A stretch of DNA of 64,000 nt from an uncultured Anderseniella sp. GTDB lineage: Bacteria; Pseudomonadota; Alphaproteobacteria; Rhizobiales; Aestuariivirgaceae. The stretch is from NCBI GenBank assembly GCA_947488295.1, contig CANKYU010000002.1, positions 310,001 to 374,000 on the forward strand. Reading direction: 5' to 3'. Both the position numbers and the translations under genes were made by a program. Each line of letters opens with the position of its first letter. Positions within the stretch are counted from its first letter, which is position 1. Positions 45,334 to 55,087 of the stretch are shown piece after piece. The notes under the pieces are model-generated. The model made no database searches and was not told where the DNA came from. It was given only the letters and a program-made list of their open reading frames with translations.

Positions 45334-46827
45334 GTGCAAAACGCGATGTCTACAAACCCGTTAAAGGCAGCGCGTGAACAACTGGAACAAGCTGAAACTT
45401 TTCGCAGACAGGGCAAACTTGACCGAGCGGAAAATATTTGCACGCGGCTGCTGCGCCAATATCCGGATTACTTTGGAGCGTTGCACACACTCGGGTTGAT
45501 TTACGCGGACAAGAAACAATACACACAAGCCCTGGGGCCTCTGCTTCATGCAGTGACGCTGAACCCGCGAAGCTGGATAACACTGACCACTTTGAGCGCC
45601 TTATGCCTCAACTTGCGTGCCGGCGAAATGGCGGCCCAGATTCTTGAGCAGGCAAGGGCGGTAAGACCCAAAGACCCGAGTGTGCTGACCACACTTGGCT
45701 ATGTCTATGATCAACAGCGCGAATATGAGAAGGCCAGAGATACATTCAGCGAGGCATTGAAACAGCAACCGAACTTCCTGGAAGCGAGCATGGGTCTGGC
45801 TCGCAGCCACATTTCCCTGGGTCACGATCAATCTGCCGTGAAAGTGGTAAAACATCTATTGTCAAAAGGCGTTATTTCACTGGACTTGTTGTCTACTATA
45901 ACACAACTACCGAAAGATGCCGTTGACGTTGATTTGACGGCGGAAATCGAAAAACTGGGTAACAGAAAAACCGCTTCCGGAGAAAATTCTGAAGAGACAT
46001 TGGCCTTTGTTCGCGCGCACGCCATCGACCGGGAAGGTCGCTACGAGGACGCCTACAAGCAGTTCAAGATTGCCAACAAAAAATTCTCCGAAAAACTCAA
46101 GGAACAACGTTCAGGCGAAAGAGAGCGCGAGAAATTTAGCCTGCAATGGCTTGAAGAGGCCAAACCGGGCACGGGGAAATCCCGTGAGAATCGGCCGCTC
46201 AGCCTTTTTATACTGGGACCATCACGGTCGGGAAAAACCACCCTGGAAAAGCTGGTCTCGACGCTTGATGGAGTCAAAAGAGGCTATGAAAGCACAGGCC
46301 CGGAATACGCGATCAACCGGACTTTTCAGGACGCCGGACTGATAAAAAGCTGGAGTTTGAAACACCTGCCGCCGCAATTTTATTCGCAATTCAAGGACAA
46401 TTTTGAAGACGAGCTGCACAGGCGGACAGGACCTGCGAAAGTATTCACCAATACTCATCCAGCCTATATGCTGAACGTTGGCGAACTGGCGATCCATATT
46501 CCAGATGCCCGGTTTGTGTTTGTCAAACGTGATTTGATGGACCTGACCACGCGTATATTCATGCGAAGTTACAAGAGCGGCAACGCATATGCTTATGACA
46601 TCCAGTCAATACATGAACATGTTACCTGGTATCACAAAATGATGGATGCAATGGTCGAAAAGTATCCGGATATAGTGAGGATTGTGACTTATGAAGACAT
46701 GGTCGACGATCCGGCGAAGGTAGTCGGTGAGGCCGCAAGCTTGTGCGGTCTACCATCACCGAAAGCAGGTAGTATGGAGATTCCCGACGATCGGGGATGT
46801 GCCGGCAATTATATTGAATTCATGTAG
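45334..46827 (+). CDS. TPR-repeat sulfotransferase family protein
   Basis: A 497-residue protein. The N-terminal half has several tetratricopeptide repeats (for example LGLIYADKKQYTQALGPLLHAV and LGYVYDQQREYEKARDTFSEAL). The C-terminal half is a sulfotransferase domain with the PAPS 5'-phosphosulfate loop ILGPSRSGKTTLEKL and the 3'-phosphate motif FVFVKRDLMDLTTRIFMRSY. It would transfer sulfate to a carbohydrate or protein, with the TPR part for binding. The GTG at 45334 has AAAGGG 7 bases upstream; ATGs at 45313 and 45346 are alternatives. Confidence 0.85.
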   Translation: MQNAMSTNPLKAAREQLEQAETFRRQGKLDRAENICTRLLRQYPDYFGALHTLGLIYADKKQYTQALGPLLHAVTLNPRSWITLTTLSALCLNLRAGEMAAQILEQARAVRPKDPSVLTTLGYVYDQQREYEKARDTFSEALKQQPNFLEASMGLARSHISLGHDQSAVKVVKHLLSKGVISLDLLSTITQLPKDAVDVDLTAEIEKLGNRKTASGENSEETLAFVRAHAIDREGRYEDAYKQFKIANKKFSEKLKEQRSGEREREKFSLQWLEEAKPGTGKSRENRPLSLFILGPSRSGKTTLEKLVSTLDGVKRGYESTGPEYAINRTFQDAGLIKSWSLKHLPPQFYSQFKDNFEDELHRRTGPAKVFTNTHPAYMLNVGELAIHIPDARFVFVKRDLMDLTTRIFMRSYKSGNAYAYDIQSIHEHVTWYHKMMDAMVEKYPDIVRIVTYEDMVDDPAKVVGEAASLCGLPSPKAGSMEIPDDRGCAGNYIEFM

Positions 46828-46974
46828 CACCAAGGCCTGGTCTTGTGGCTGGGCATTGCTGGCCGTGATTGTCGTATTCCTGGCACAGGGCGAATTGGTT
46901 CCGTCGCCTCAGCAGCAACGATGATCACATTGTTCAGATCGACAAGGTAGTTGGTTCAGCAGGTAAAAATCAAA

Positions 46975-48075
46975 TCAGACTATGTCCCATTTGGTCACCA
47001 CCAGCCGGTCTTCGAATTTCTTCACCCGCCCGGCAATCCCGTCACGACTGAGCAATCCGGTTTGCGTGTCGAGATGGCTCACCACGGAGCCTGCGTTGCA
47101 GGTCGCTGACTTGAGTGCGTCTTCGATGCTTGCTCCTGCCGTAATCATGCCGGCAAAGGTTGAGGCAAAGGCATCGCCGGCGCCTGCCGTGCCTGCGACC
47201 TCGATACTTGGCACCGTACAGTGCCAGATGCCGTCAGCGGTGCCGACATAGGCGCCGTCCGACCCGTTGGTCACCAGCAGCATGTCAACGCCCAGTGATG
47301 TAATGGCGCGGACATAACTGTCGAACGGCAGATTGAAGCCACCTGCCATCAGCCCCCTGTCGACCAGAGAATTGGGGTCTCCGGCAGGCTTGATGACGGT
47401 GCGCTGATCGGCGGAACCGTCGGCAATCAGGCGCGGCACCAGTTGCTCTGATTCAACCCGGTTCAGGGTCAGGATGGAAATCCGGTCCAGACACGCGAAG
47501 AACTCATCTGCGCGGGACGACAACTGCCGGATACCGGGGTTGGTGGCTATGCGGGCCCCAGCGGCACTGGCCTTGGCGATCACATGGGGAAAACAATCGG
47601 CGGATTCGTTGGACAGTCCGGAAATGAATACCAGGTCGCGCTCAAACGCCTCATCGGCAAGGTCGCGCGGCAGCAGGGCCGTATTGGCGCCCCGGGCTGT
47701 AAAAATGCCGGCATTGCGTTCATGCGATGACAGCAGCACCGATGAACCGGTTGCAAGCTCGCCGTCGCTGATGAGAAAATCCCGTGACACTTTTTCACGT
47801 TCTAGACGCCCGATCACGTCTTCTGCATTGCGGTCAGCGCCGGTTTTGACAAGCGCTGCGGTATCGAAGCCCAGCCGCGACAGCGATACGGCAGTGTTGA
47901 CGCCGCCGCCGCCAATATGACGGGTTACCGATTCCGCGTCGACCTTGCGGCCTTCTTCCACCAGCAGGAACGATGCCTCGGCATTGCGCATGCGCATGTG
48001 CTCGATGCGCTCCGGCGCAATGGTGACGATGATGTCTATAACGGCGGAACCGAGGGTGAGTGCCTTGAGTGTCAT
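46975..48075 (-). CDS. PfkB-family carbohydrate kinase
   Basis: A 366-residue ribokinase-like enzyme. The substrate-side motif RHIGGGGVNTAVSLSRLGF and the ATP/anion-hole motif VAGTAGAGDAFASTFAG, with the catalytic Asp, are intact. It phosphorylates a sugar or sugar acid. The ATG at 48075 is preferred, since the frame is open upstream without conservation. It is divergent from an OtnK-type kinase gene, so sugar-acid catabolism is likely; substrate unknown. Confidence 0.88.
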   Translation of the reverse strand: MTLKALTLGSAVIDIIVTIAPERIEHMRMRNAEASFLLVEEGRKVDAESVTRHIGGGGVNTAVSLSRLGFDTAALVKTGADRNAEDVIGRLEREKVSRDFLISDGELATGSSVLLSSHERNAGIFTARGANTALLPRDLADEAFERDLVFISGLSNESADCFPHVIAKASAAGARIATNPGIRQLSSRADEFFACLDRISILTLNRVESEQLVPRLIADGSADQRTVIKPAGDPNSLVDRGLMAGGFNLPFDSYVRAITSLGVDMLLVTNGSDGAYVGTADGIWHCTVPSIEVAGTAGAGDAFASTFAGMITAGASIEDALKSATCNAGSVVSHLDTQTGLLSRDGIAGRVKKFEDRLVVTKWDIV

Positions 48076-48170
48076 GAGGTTTACTTCTAAACAGTGAGCC
48101 AGGTCGGAAAAGATGCGTCGCATGTGCAACATGGCGGCATGACGCGAGGCAAGCAAGAGGGTGTCAGGAC

Positions 48171-49442
48171 ATGAGTATCGCACTGGGTTGTATCGCCGAT
48201 GATTTTACCGGCGCCAGTGACCTTGCCGCCATTCTGGCCAGGTCGGGTCATAAGGTCGGCTTGCGCATTGGCGTGCCTGCCGCCGATGATGTCAGCGAGC
48301 CTGCCCCATTTGAGGTGATTGCGCTGAAATGCCGGACGGAACCGGTGGACGACGCCGTAGCTGTGACCAAAAAGGCGGCCAACTGGCTGATGGCGCGCGG
48401 CGCAGACCAGTTCTACTGGAAGTACTGTTCAACTTTCGATTCGACCCCAGACGGCAATATCGGACCGGTGGCGGAAGCCCTGATGGCGCGCCTGGGCACC
48501 AACCAGACCATCTACTGTCCGGCGTTTCCGGAAAACGGACGTTCGATCTATATGGGTAATCTGTTCGTGGGCGACGTGCCGCTCGATGAAAGCCCGATGC
48601 GCGATCATCCGCTGACCCCGATGCGCGATGCCAACCTGATGCGCCTGCTGGCGCCGCAGGTTCAGGGCAAGGTCGGGCACATTGCCTGGCCGGACATCGC
48701 CCAGGGTGCCGCCCATATCGCCGGGCAATTGCGCGGGCTGGCCTATAACGGCATCCAGCACATTGTCCCCGATGCGATTTCGCAGGCCGACCTGGCGGCG
48801 ATTTCCGAAGCGGTACAGGATTTCAAACTGATCACCGGCGGCAGTGCGCTGGCGCTGGACCTGCCGCGCCTGCTGGCCGCGAAAGGCAGTGTGGCAGCCA
48901 CCGATGCCGAGATCATTGCGCCTGAAACTGCAGCAGGCAACATCGTGCTGTCCGGATCATGTTCCGCCATGACCCGGGCCCAGGTCGCCGACTACAGCGC
49001 CCATGCCGCATCCTTGCGGCTTGACCCGCTGGCGCTGGCCGATGGCCCCGACGCCCTGGCCCAGGCCCGGCAATGGCTGGCATCGCAGGACCCGGATGCG
49101 CCGAAGATCATCTATGCCACGGCAGAACCGGACGATGTTGCTTTGGCACAGGAAAAACTCGGACGAGACAAGGCCGGGCAGGTCGTGGAAGACGCCCTGG
49201 CCGCACTGGCAGGCGATGCGTTTGATCTCGGCATCAGGCGCTTTGTCGTGGCCGGTGGCGAAACCTCCGGCGCGGTGACGCAGGCGCTGGCAACAGACCG
49301 CCTGGGTGTTGGCCGCGAGATAGCGCCCGGTGTTCCATGGTGTTTTGCCAACCGTGCGGGAGAGACGTTCGCCATTACGCTGAAATCCGGCAATTTCGGC
49401 ACGGAAGACTTCTTCACCCGTGCCCTGAAAATGCTGGATTAG
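48171..49442 (+). CDS. otnK: 3-oxo-tetronate kinase (four-carbon acid sugar kinase family)
   Basis: A 423-residue kinase of the DUF1537 family. The N-terminal ADDFTGASDLAAILARSG motif and KYCSTFDSTPDGNIGPVAEAL are typical of OtnK. The C-terminal nucleotide-binding domain has VVAGGETSGAV and GNFGTEDFF. OtnK phosphorylates 3-oxo-tetronate at C4, before decarboxylation by OtnC. No otnC or otnI partner is seen in this window, so the exact substrate is inferred. Confidence 0.87.
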   Translation: MSIALGCIADDFTGASDLAAILARSGHKVGLRIGVPAADDVSEPAPFEVIALKCRTEPVDDAVAVTKKAANWLMARGADQFYWKYCSTFDSTPDGNIGPVAEALMARLGTNQTIYCPAFPENGRSIYMGNLFVGDVPLDESPMRDHPLTPMRDANLMRLLAPQVQGKVGHIAWPDIAQGAAHIAGQLRGLAYNGIQHIVPDAISQADLAAISEAVQDFKLITGGSALALDLPRLLAAKGSVAATDAEIIAPETAAGNIVLSGSCSAMTRAQVADYSAHAASLRLDPLALADGPDALAQARQWLASQDPDAPKIIYATAEPDDVALAQEKLGRDKAGQVVEDALAALAGDAFDLGIRRFVVAGGETSGAVTQALATDRLGVGREIAPGVPWCFANRAGETFAITLKSGNFGTEDFFTRALKMLD

Positions 49443-49473
49443 CAGGTGGGCCGGGCCCGTTTTTGCTTAAAAT

Positions 49474-49592
49474 GTCATTGCCCGGCTTGACCGGGCAACC
49501 CAGTAACCACCGTGCTCCCAAGCGTGGCATCGGTGTACCAGACCCACAAAATTTCGTGAATACCGGGTCACCCGGTCAAGCCGGGTGATGAC
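49474..49592. repeat. Dispersed GTCAT...ATGAC intergenic repeat (copy 2)
   Basis: The element begins GTCATTGCCCGGCTTGACC and ends CAAGCCGGGTGATGAC, so its ends are long inverted repeats. Each arm also forms its own hairpin (GCCCGG...CCGGGC and CACCCGG...CCGGGTG). It lies between the convergent otnK and glycerate kinase genes and may help separate their transcripts. Confidence 0.8.
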
Positions 49593-49621
49593 GGTTTCAG
49601 TAGATGGAATGGCAAACCGTG

Positions 49622-50860
49622 TCAGGCACCGACAATGATGGCGCGGAAATCGTTGACATTGGTGAGCGTCGGACCTGTCATCACCAGGTCGCCGGTGGCC
49701 TCGAAAAACCCGTAGGCATTATTGTTGGCCAACATGGATTGCGCATCCACACCCTTGTCCGCGGCGCGGGTCAGCACATCCGGCGACACGCGCGCGCCGG
49801 CATTGTCTTCAGACCCGTCAATGCCGTCAGTATCGATTGCAACGCCAGAAATATTTGCAGCCCCCTGCAGGCCGATGGCCAAAGCGAGAGCATACTCCGC
49901 ATTTCGGCCGCCCCTGCCCTTGCCTTTCAGCGTCACCGTGGTTTCGCCGCCGGACAGGATGATGGCAGGGCCTGTCGTTTCCAGCGCAATGCGTGCATGG
50001 GCGGCGCCTACGTCGCGCGCCTCGCCTTCAAGGTCATCGCCGAGGTCGACGACATGATAGCCGTGCTCGCGCGCGATCCGCGCCGCGGCATCAATGGACA
50101 TGCGCGGGGTTGCGATCATCCGGGTGTCAGCGGCTGCCAGACGGGGATCGCCCGGTTTGGGGGTTTCCGCGGCCTCAGTTGCAAGGAAAGCACGCACCGA
50201 GGGTGCGACATCGAGATTGTACTTGTCGAGGATTGCCAAGGCGTCGGCCCGCGTCGTCGGGTCTGCCACAGTGGGGCCGGACGCCACCGTGGAAGGATCA
50301 TCGCCGGGCACATCGGAGATCAGCAGGGACACAACTTTTGCCGGACAGGCACTGGCAGCCAGCCTGCCGCCCTTGATCGCCGACAGGTGCTTGCGCAGGC
50401 AATTCATCTCACCGATCGGCGCACCGCTGGCCAGCAGGGCTTTGTTGACAGTCTGTTTTTCAGCCAGGCTGATACCGTCAGCAGGCGCGGTCAGCAATGC
50501 CGAACCGCCCCCGGAGATCAGGCATAACACCAGATCATCCGGGGTCAGGTCCTGCACCATGTCGTGGATGCGGGCAGCTGCCGCAAAACCGGCCTCGTCC
50601 GGCACCGGGTGAGCGGCTTCGACAATCTCTATATGCCGGCACGGACAGCCGTGGCCGTAGCGTGTAAGAACCAGGCCCTCAAGCGAACCTTGCCAGTTGG
50701 CTTCAACTGCAGCCGCCATGGCTGCAGAGGCCTTGCCTGCACCCACCACGATGGTCCTGCCCTTCGGTGGCGCGGGCAAATGCCGGGGCAGGCACAACGA
50801 CGGCTGTGCGGCTTCGATAGCTGCATCACACAATGCCCGCAGCAGATCCATGTCCGGCAT
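49622..50860 (-). CDS. Glycerate 2-kinase (MOFRL family)
   Basis: A 412-residue kinase of the TtuD/GckA type. N-terminal GAGKASAAMAAA, LISGGGSALL with GEMNCLRKHLSAIKGGRLA, and C-terminal ILSGGETTVTLKGKGRGGRNAEYAL plus DTDGIDGSEDNAGA are characteristic. It phosphorylates glycerate at C2, linking glycerate or hydroxypyruvate to glycolysis. Its ATG overlaps the stop codon of the TRAP permease gene (ATGA), so both are translated together and transport of a glycerate-like acid is plausible. Confidence 0.93.
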   Translation of the reverse strand: MPDMDLLRALCDAAIEAAQPSLCLPRHLPAPPKGRTIVVGAGKASAAMAAAVEANWQGSLEGLVLTRYGHGCPCRHIEIVEAAHPVPDEAGFAAAARIHDMVQDLTPDDLVLCLISGGGSALLTAPADGISLAEKQTVNKALLASGAPIGEMNCLRKHLSAIKGGRLAASACPAKVVSLLISDVPGDDPSTVASGPTVADPTTRADALAILDKYNLDVAPSVRAFLATEAAETPKPGDPRLAAADTRMIATPRMSIDAAARIAREHGYHVVDLGDDLEGEARDVGAAHARIALETTGPAIILSGGETTVTLKGKGRGGRNAEYALALAIGLQGAANISGVAIDTDGIDGSEDNAGARVSPDVLTRAADKGVDAQSMLANNNAYGFFEATGDLVMTGPTLTNVNDFRAIIVGA

Positions 50861-53487
50861 CAGGCAGCCTTGGCCGCAGGCACCACGCGACGGCGGCGCT
50901 GGACCCAGAACACCAGCCCCAGCAACAACACGGCGGGAATATAGAACACCTCCTTGGGCGTCCGGTCCGCCGGCATTTCGGCGCGCAGGATCTGGACCGG
51001 CTTGTCACCGTAGAAATCAAACATCTGCATCCGGGTAAAGAACGGCGTTCCGGCCAGCGGTTCTTCCAGCTTGGCGACATCGCCTTCCGGCACGACCAGC
51101 AGGCCGGCCTGTTCCATGCGCTTGGTGCCGTCACCGGGTGCGCCGAGGTTTGCCATCAATGTGGTTTTTACGGTCTTTTCGGCGTCGTCGAAATCCGGTC
51201 CTTCAATGACCAGGCGCATGAGCCCGTTGTCCGGCTGGCTGGCTGCCAGCTCGACCGCTTCGATGCCGGTTTTCTCGTCATAAGGCGGCTGAACATAGTC
51301 CAGCCAGAAGCCCGGACGGAACAGAGTGAAGGCGATCAGCAGCAATGCCACGGTCTCCCAGGCGCGGCTCTTCACCATCCAGAAGCCTTGCGTCGCAGCG
51401 GCAAACAGCATCATGGCGGCGGTCGCGACAACAGCCACGAAAATCGCCTTGAGCGGACTGACATCTATCAGCAGCAGTTCGGTGTTGAAGATGAACAGGA
51501 ACGGCAACAGGGCTGTACGAATATCGTAGGTGAAGCCCTGGATACCGGTCTTGATCGGATCGCCGCCGGAAATCGCCGCCGCCGCAAATGCGGCCAGGCC
51601 CACGGGCGGCGTATCATCCGCCAGGATACCGAAGTAGAAGACGAACAGGTGCACCGCGACCAGCGGCACGACAAGGCCTGACTGGGCACCAACGGCGACA
51701 ATGACCGGCGCCATCAAAGAGGACACAACAATGTAGTTTGCGGTGGTTGGCAGGCCCATGCCGAGGATCAGGCTCATCACGGCGACCAGCAGCAGCATGA
51801 GAATGAGATTGCCGCCGGACAGGAATTCAATGAATTCGCCGATAACCTGATGCAGGCCGGTAAGCGACACGGTGCCGATGATAATGCCGGCAACACCGGT
51901 TGCGACCGCAATGGCGATCATGTTGCGGGAGCCGGCGATCATGCCGTCCCAGAAATCAACCAGACCCTGCCGGATATCCGCGATCAGGTATGGCGTGCCG
52001 CGGAAGATGGACTTCAATGCATGCTGTGTCACCACAACAAACGTCATGGCCATGGTGGCCCAGAAGGCCGACAGCGCAGGCGACAGGCGCTCTACCAGAA
52101 TGCACCACAGCAGAATGACGATCGGCAGCACGAAATGCAGCCCGGTCAGCGCGACTTCCGCGGGGCGCGGCAATTCCAGCATCGGTGCATTGGGATCATC
52201 GAGCTCAAGATCAGGCCGCTTGGCAGCGATTGCCATCAGAATGATATAAGCGACAAGGAACAACAGCGACCCTGCCCACAGGGTCATGCCCGGAAACGCC
52301 GTCTTGACCCAGCCGAGGCCGTAATAAACCGCCACTGCCAGTATCGACATGGCCAGGAAGCCGAACAGCACGCCGATGAGTTTCTGTATCAGGGACAGAT
52401 GCGTCGGCGGCCGCTTCAAGCCTTCAAGGCCGAGTTTCATGGCCTCAAGATGAACAATGTATACCAGCGCAATGTACGAAATCGCCGCCGGCAGGATGGC
52501 ATGCATCATCAGTTCCGGATAGGAGATGCCGACAAATTCGGTGATCAGGAAGGCGGCAGCACCCATGACCGGCGGTGTGAGCTGGCCGTTGGTGGACGAC
52601 GCGACTTCAACAGCACCTGACTTTTCAGCTGAAAACCCGGTTCGTTTCATCAAGGGGATGGTGAACGTGCCGGTGGTCACAACATTGGAAATGGACGAAC
52701 CGGAGTAAAGCCCGGACATGGCAGACGCCACAACAGCCGCTTTGGCCGGTCCGCCGCGCATATGGCCCAGCAACCCGAATGCCAGCTTGATGAAGTAATT
52801 GCCGGCACCTGCCTTTTCCAGCAGCGATCCAAACAATACGAACAGGAAGATGATCGTGGCCGACACGCCAAGCGCCACGCCAAAGACGCCTTCCGTCTGC
52901 ATCCAGAAATGCCATAGCGCCTTGCCGAAGGACGCGCCCTTCCACTGGATGGTGTCCGGCAGATAGGAACTGTCGCCGAAAAACACATAGGAAACGAAAA
53001 CGCTTGCCACGATCAGCATAGGCAGTCCAAGAGCGCGGTAAACAGCAATTGCCAGTGATATGAGGCCGAGCGTCGAGGCAATAATGTCGCCGGATGTCGG
53101 CAAACCGGCCCGGCTTGCGATATCATCCTTGAAGATGAGCAGGTAGAGGCAGCAGCCCGATCCGACAATCGCCAGAAGCCAGTCATACCACGGGATGGTG
53201 TGGCGTGCTGAGCCTTTCATCAAAGGGAACGAGAAACTGGCAAGCGCGATGGCAAAGGCCAGATGCACGATACGGGCCTGGCCGTCATTGAAGACCACGT
53301 TGATGCCGGTGGCCTGGGTCAGCCAGAACGGAACGCCGGAGGCGATGTAGAGCTGAAAACACGCCCATACAAACGCCAGCAAGGCGACAAAGAATCCCAG
53401 CGATCCGGTCAGGCTGCGACCACCGGTATCAGATGCCGCTGCGATATCGGATGCCGATTCAGCAACCGTGTTGTCCTGAGTACTCAT
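50860..53487 (-). CDS. TRAP transporter fused permease (DctQM, TAXI-associated)
   Basis: An 875-residue membrane protein joining the small (4-segment) and large (12-segment) TRAP subunits. The large part has GLYSGSSISNVVTTGTFTIPLMKRTGF, the AGAVEVASSTNGQLTPPVMGAAAFL region and LGMGLPTTANYIVVSSLMAP, the standard signatures of TAXI-linked TRAP permeases. A soluble C-terminal part after residue 730 with an FDDAEKTVKTTLMANLGAPGDG segment and a last hydrophobic helix is unusual in length. The ATG at 53487 follows GGAGGGG. It works with the TAXI binding protein encoded upstream and uses a sodium or proton gradient. Confidence 0.92.
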   Translation of the reverse strand: MSTQDNTVAESASDIAAASDTGGRSLTGSLGFFVALLAFVWACFQLYIASGVPFWLTQATGINVVFNDGQARIVHLAFAIALASFSFPLMKGSARHTIPWYDWLLAIVGSGCCLYLLIFKDDIASRAGLPTSGDIIASTLGLISLAIAVYRALGLPMLIVASVFVSYVFFGDSSYLPDTIQWKGASFGKALWHFWMQTEGVFGVALGVSATIIFLFVLFGSLLEKAGAGNYFIKLAFGLLGHMRGGPAKAAVVASAMSGLYSGSSISNVVTTGTFTIPLMKRTGFSAEKSGAVEVASSTNGQLTPPVMGAAAFLITEFVGISYPELMMHAILPAAISYIALVYIVHLEAMKLGLEGLKRPPTHLSLIQKLIGVLFGFLAMSILAVAVYYGLGWVKTAFPGMTLWAGSLLFLVAYIILMAIAAKRPDLELDDPNAPMLELPRPAEVALTGLHFVLPIVILLWCILVERLSPALSAFWATMAMTFVVVTQHALKSIFRGTPYLIADIRQGLVDFWDGMIAGSRNMIAIAVATGVAGIIIGTVSLTGLHQVIGEFIEFLSGGNLILMLLLVAVMSLILGMGLPTTANYIVVSSLMAPVIVAVGAQSGLVVPLVAVHLFVFYFGILADDTPPVGLAAFAAAAISGGDPIKTGIQGFTYDIRTALLPFLFIFNTELLLIDVSPLKAIFVAVVATAAMMLFAAATQGFWMVKSRAWETVALLLIAFTLFRPGFWLDYVQPPYDEKTGIEAVELAASQPDNGLMRLVIEGPDFDDAEKTVKTTLMANLGAPGDGTKRMEQAGLLVVPEGDVAKLEEPLAGTPFFTRMQMFDFYGDKPVQILRAEMPADRTPKEVFYIPAVLLLGLVFWVQRRRRVVPAAKAA

Positions 53488-53590
53488 TGCGAGATCCCCT
53501 CCTGCCCATTGCCCGTGCGCCGTATATTTGCGCACATGATCCGGCCTGCCCGCCGGTTTATAAATTTTCAAACGAATAAATTGAAAAATC

Positions 53591-53616
53591 GCAGCGGGGA
53601 CAATGCTCCCCGCTGC
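53591..53616 (-). terminator. Hairpin between TAXI binding protein and TRAP permease genes
   Basis: GCAGCGGGGA and TCCCCGCTGC form a perfect 10-bp stem with a six-base loop. On the minus strand it is followed by GATTTTTC, so it can act as an intrinsic terminator or attenuator. It lies about 25 bases after the binding-protein stop. Confidence 0.85.
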
Positions 53617-53640
53617 GCAATACTGACTATTCGGGGCGGA

Positions 53641-54609
53641 TTACATCCAGCCGCGTTCCTTGTAGTACTTCTCGGCACCGGGATGCAGAGGAGCGGACAG
53701 GCCGTCCTTGATCATCTCTTCTTCCTTCAGGTTGGCGAAGGCAGGGTGCAGTTTCTTGAAGTCGTCGAAGTTGTCGAACACCGCCTTGACCAGCGTGTAG
53801 ACCACATCCTCCGGCACATCAGCCGAAGAGATGAAAGTCGCGCCCACACCGAAGGTCGGCGTGTCGTTGGCGTTGCCCTTGTACAGGCCACCTGGAATGC
53901 TGGCCTTGCGGTAGAACGGATTGTCCGCAACCAGCTTGTCGATGGCAGGTCCGTCAACCGGGATCATTTCAATGTCACAGGTCGTGGCAGCCTCGGTGAT
54001 GGCGGCAGCCGGATGGCCAACCGTGTACATCATCACGTCGATCTTGCCGTCACAAAGAGCCTGGGCCATTTCCGAACCCTTCAGCTCGGCAGCCAGAGCA
54101 AGGTCACCCATGGCGATGCCTGAGGCGCCCATGACGACTTCCATGGTGGCGCGCTGGCCGGAACCCGGGTTGCCGACATTGACGCGCTTGCCCTTGATGT
54201 CGTCGAACTTCTTGACGCCACCGCCAGCCTTGCCGATCAGGGTGAACGGTTCAGGATGGACGGAAAACACTGCCCGCAACTTTTCAAACTTGCCGGCATC
54301 CTTGAACTTCGAGGTGCCGTTAAAGGCGTGGAACTGCCAGTCGGACTGGGCAACACCAAACTCGAGCTCGCCAGCGCGGACCGTGTTGATGTTGTAGACC
54401 GAACCACCGGTCGACTCGACCGAGCAACGAATGCCGTGTTCCTTGCGGGTCTTGTTCATCAGGCGGCAGATGGCGCCGCCCGTTGGATAGTAAACACCCG
54501 TCACACCACCTGTACCGATGGATACAAAACGCTGATCCGCGGCACTGGCTGACGCAGCAAACCCTGCAATTGCAGCAGCTGCGAGTGTGTATTTAAGAAT
54601 TGATTTCAT
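53641..54609 (-). CDS. TAXI-family TRAP transporter solute-binding protein
   Basis: A 322-residue periplasmic protein with a signal peptide ending ASASAADQ. The mature start [23 protein letters not shown] and later [20 protein letters not shown] and [12 protein letters not shown] are the TAXI signature. It binds a carboxylate-type solute and passes it to the fused permease encoded downstream. Glycerate or a related hydroxy acid is suggested by the neighbouring glycerate kinase, as inference. Confidence 0.94.
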   Translation of the reverse strand: MKSILKYTLAAAAIAGFAASASAADQRFVSIGTGGVTGVYYPTGGAICRLMNKTRKEHGIRCSVESTGGSVYNINTVRAGELEFGVAQSDWQFHAFNGTSKFKDAGKFEKLRAVFSVHPEPFTLIGKAGGGVKKFDDIKGKRVNVGNPGSGQRATMEVVMGASGIAMGDLALAAELKGSEMAQALCDGKIDVMMYTVGHPAAAITEAATTCDIEMIPVDGPAIDKLVADNPFYRKASIPGGLYKGNANDTPTFGVGATFISSADVPEDVVYTLVKAVFDNFDDFKKLHPAFANLKEEEMIKDGLSAPLHPGAEKYYKERGWM

Positions 54610-54736
54610 TAGATATACGCTCCCTTTTCACAAACTAGTGAGAGCGGAGACTATGTCGGTTCTGCGCGTGAGTCCACATGCTATGACGCTTGTGTAACGA
54701 AACCACAATCTGTCTGATGGAAACCTGAAAACGAGA

Positions 54737-54813
54737 TGGTACAGGCGGATGGGTTTGAACCAACGGCCTCCGGATCCACAATCCGGCGCTCTAACCAACT
54801 GAGCTACGCCTGC
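54737..54813 (-). tRNA. tRNA-His (anticodon GTG)
   Basis: A complete cloverleaf on the minus strand. The acceptor GCAGGCG pairs with CGCCTGT (G1-T72 wobble), CCA is encoded, and the D arm is TAGCTCAGTTGGTTAGAGC. The anticodon stem CCGGA/TCCGG encloses TTGTGGA. The discriminator base is A and the base before G1 is T, so there is no encoded G-1:C73 pair, a known trait of many alphaproteobacterial tRNA-His. Confidence 0.95.
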
Positions 54814-55087
54814 ACAAGAACTCGTTCAGCGGGCCGCAAACTATGCCGAAGGCCGACGTTTTGCAAGGGACAATGCCCGGATATATATAGGCCCGAAATC
54901 GGCACGCTGCAGATCGGCAAACCATACCATTAACCACATCGCTATGCCAACAGTGGCAACCGCTTCAAGAAGTCATGGACGCCGCCCGTAAAACCGGCTT
55001 AAACTGCGCCCCGGATGCGGCGGGTGAGGCAAGGACGGAAGTTTCTGTCTTCGTTTTGGGCAAGCCAGACCGGCCTGGGGAATTGTA

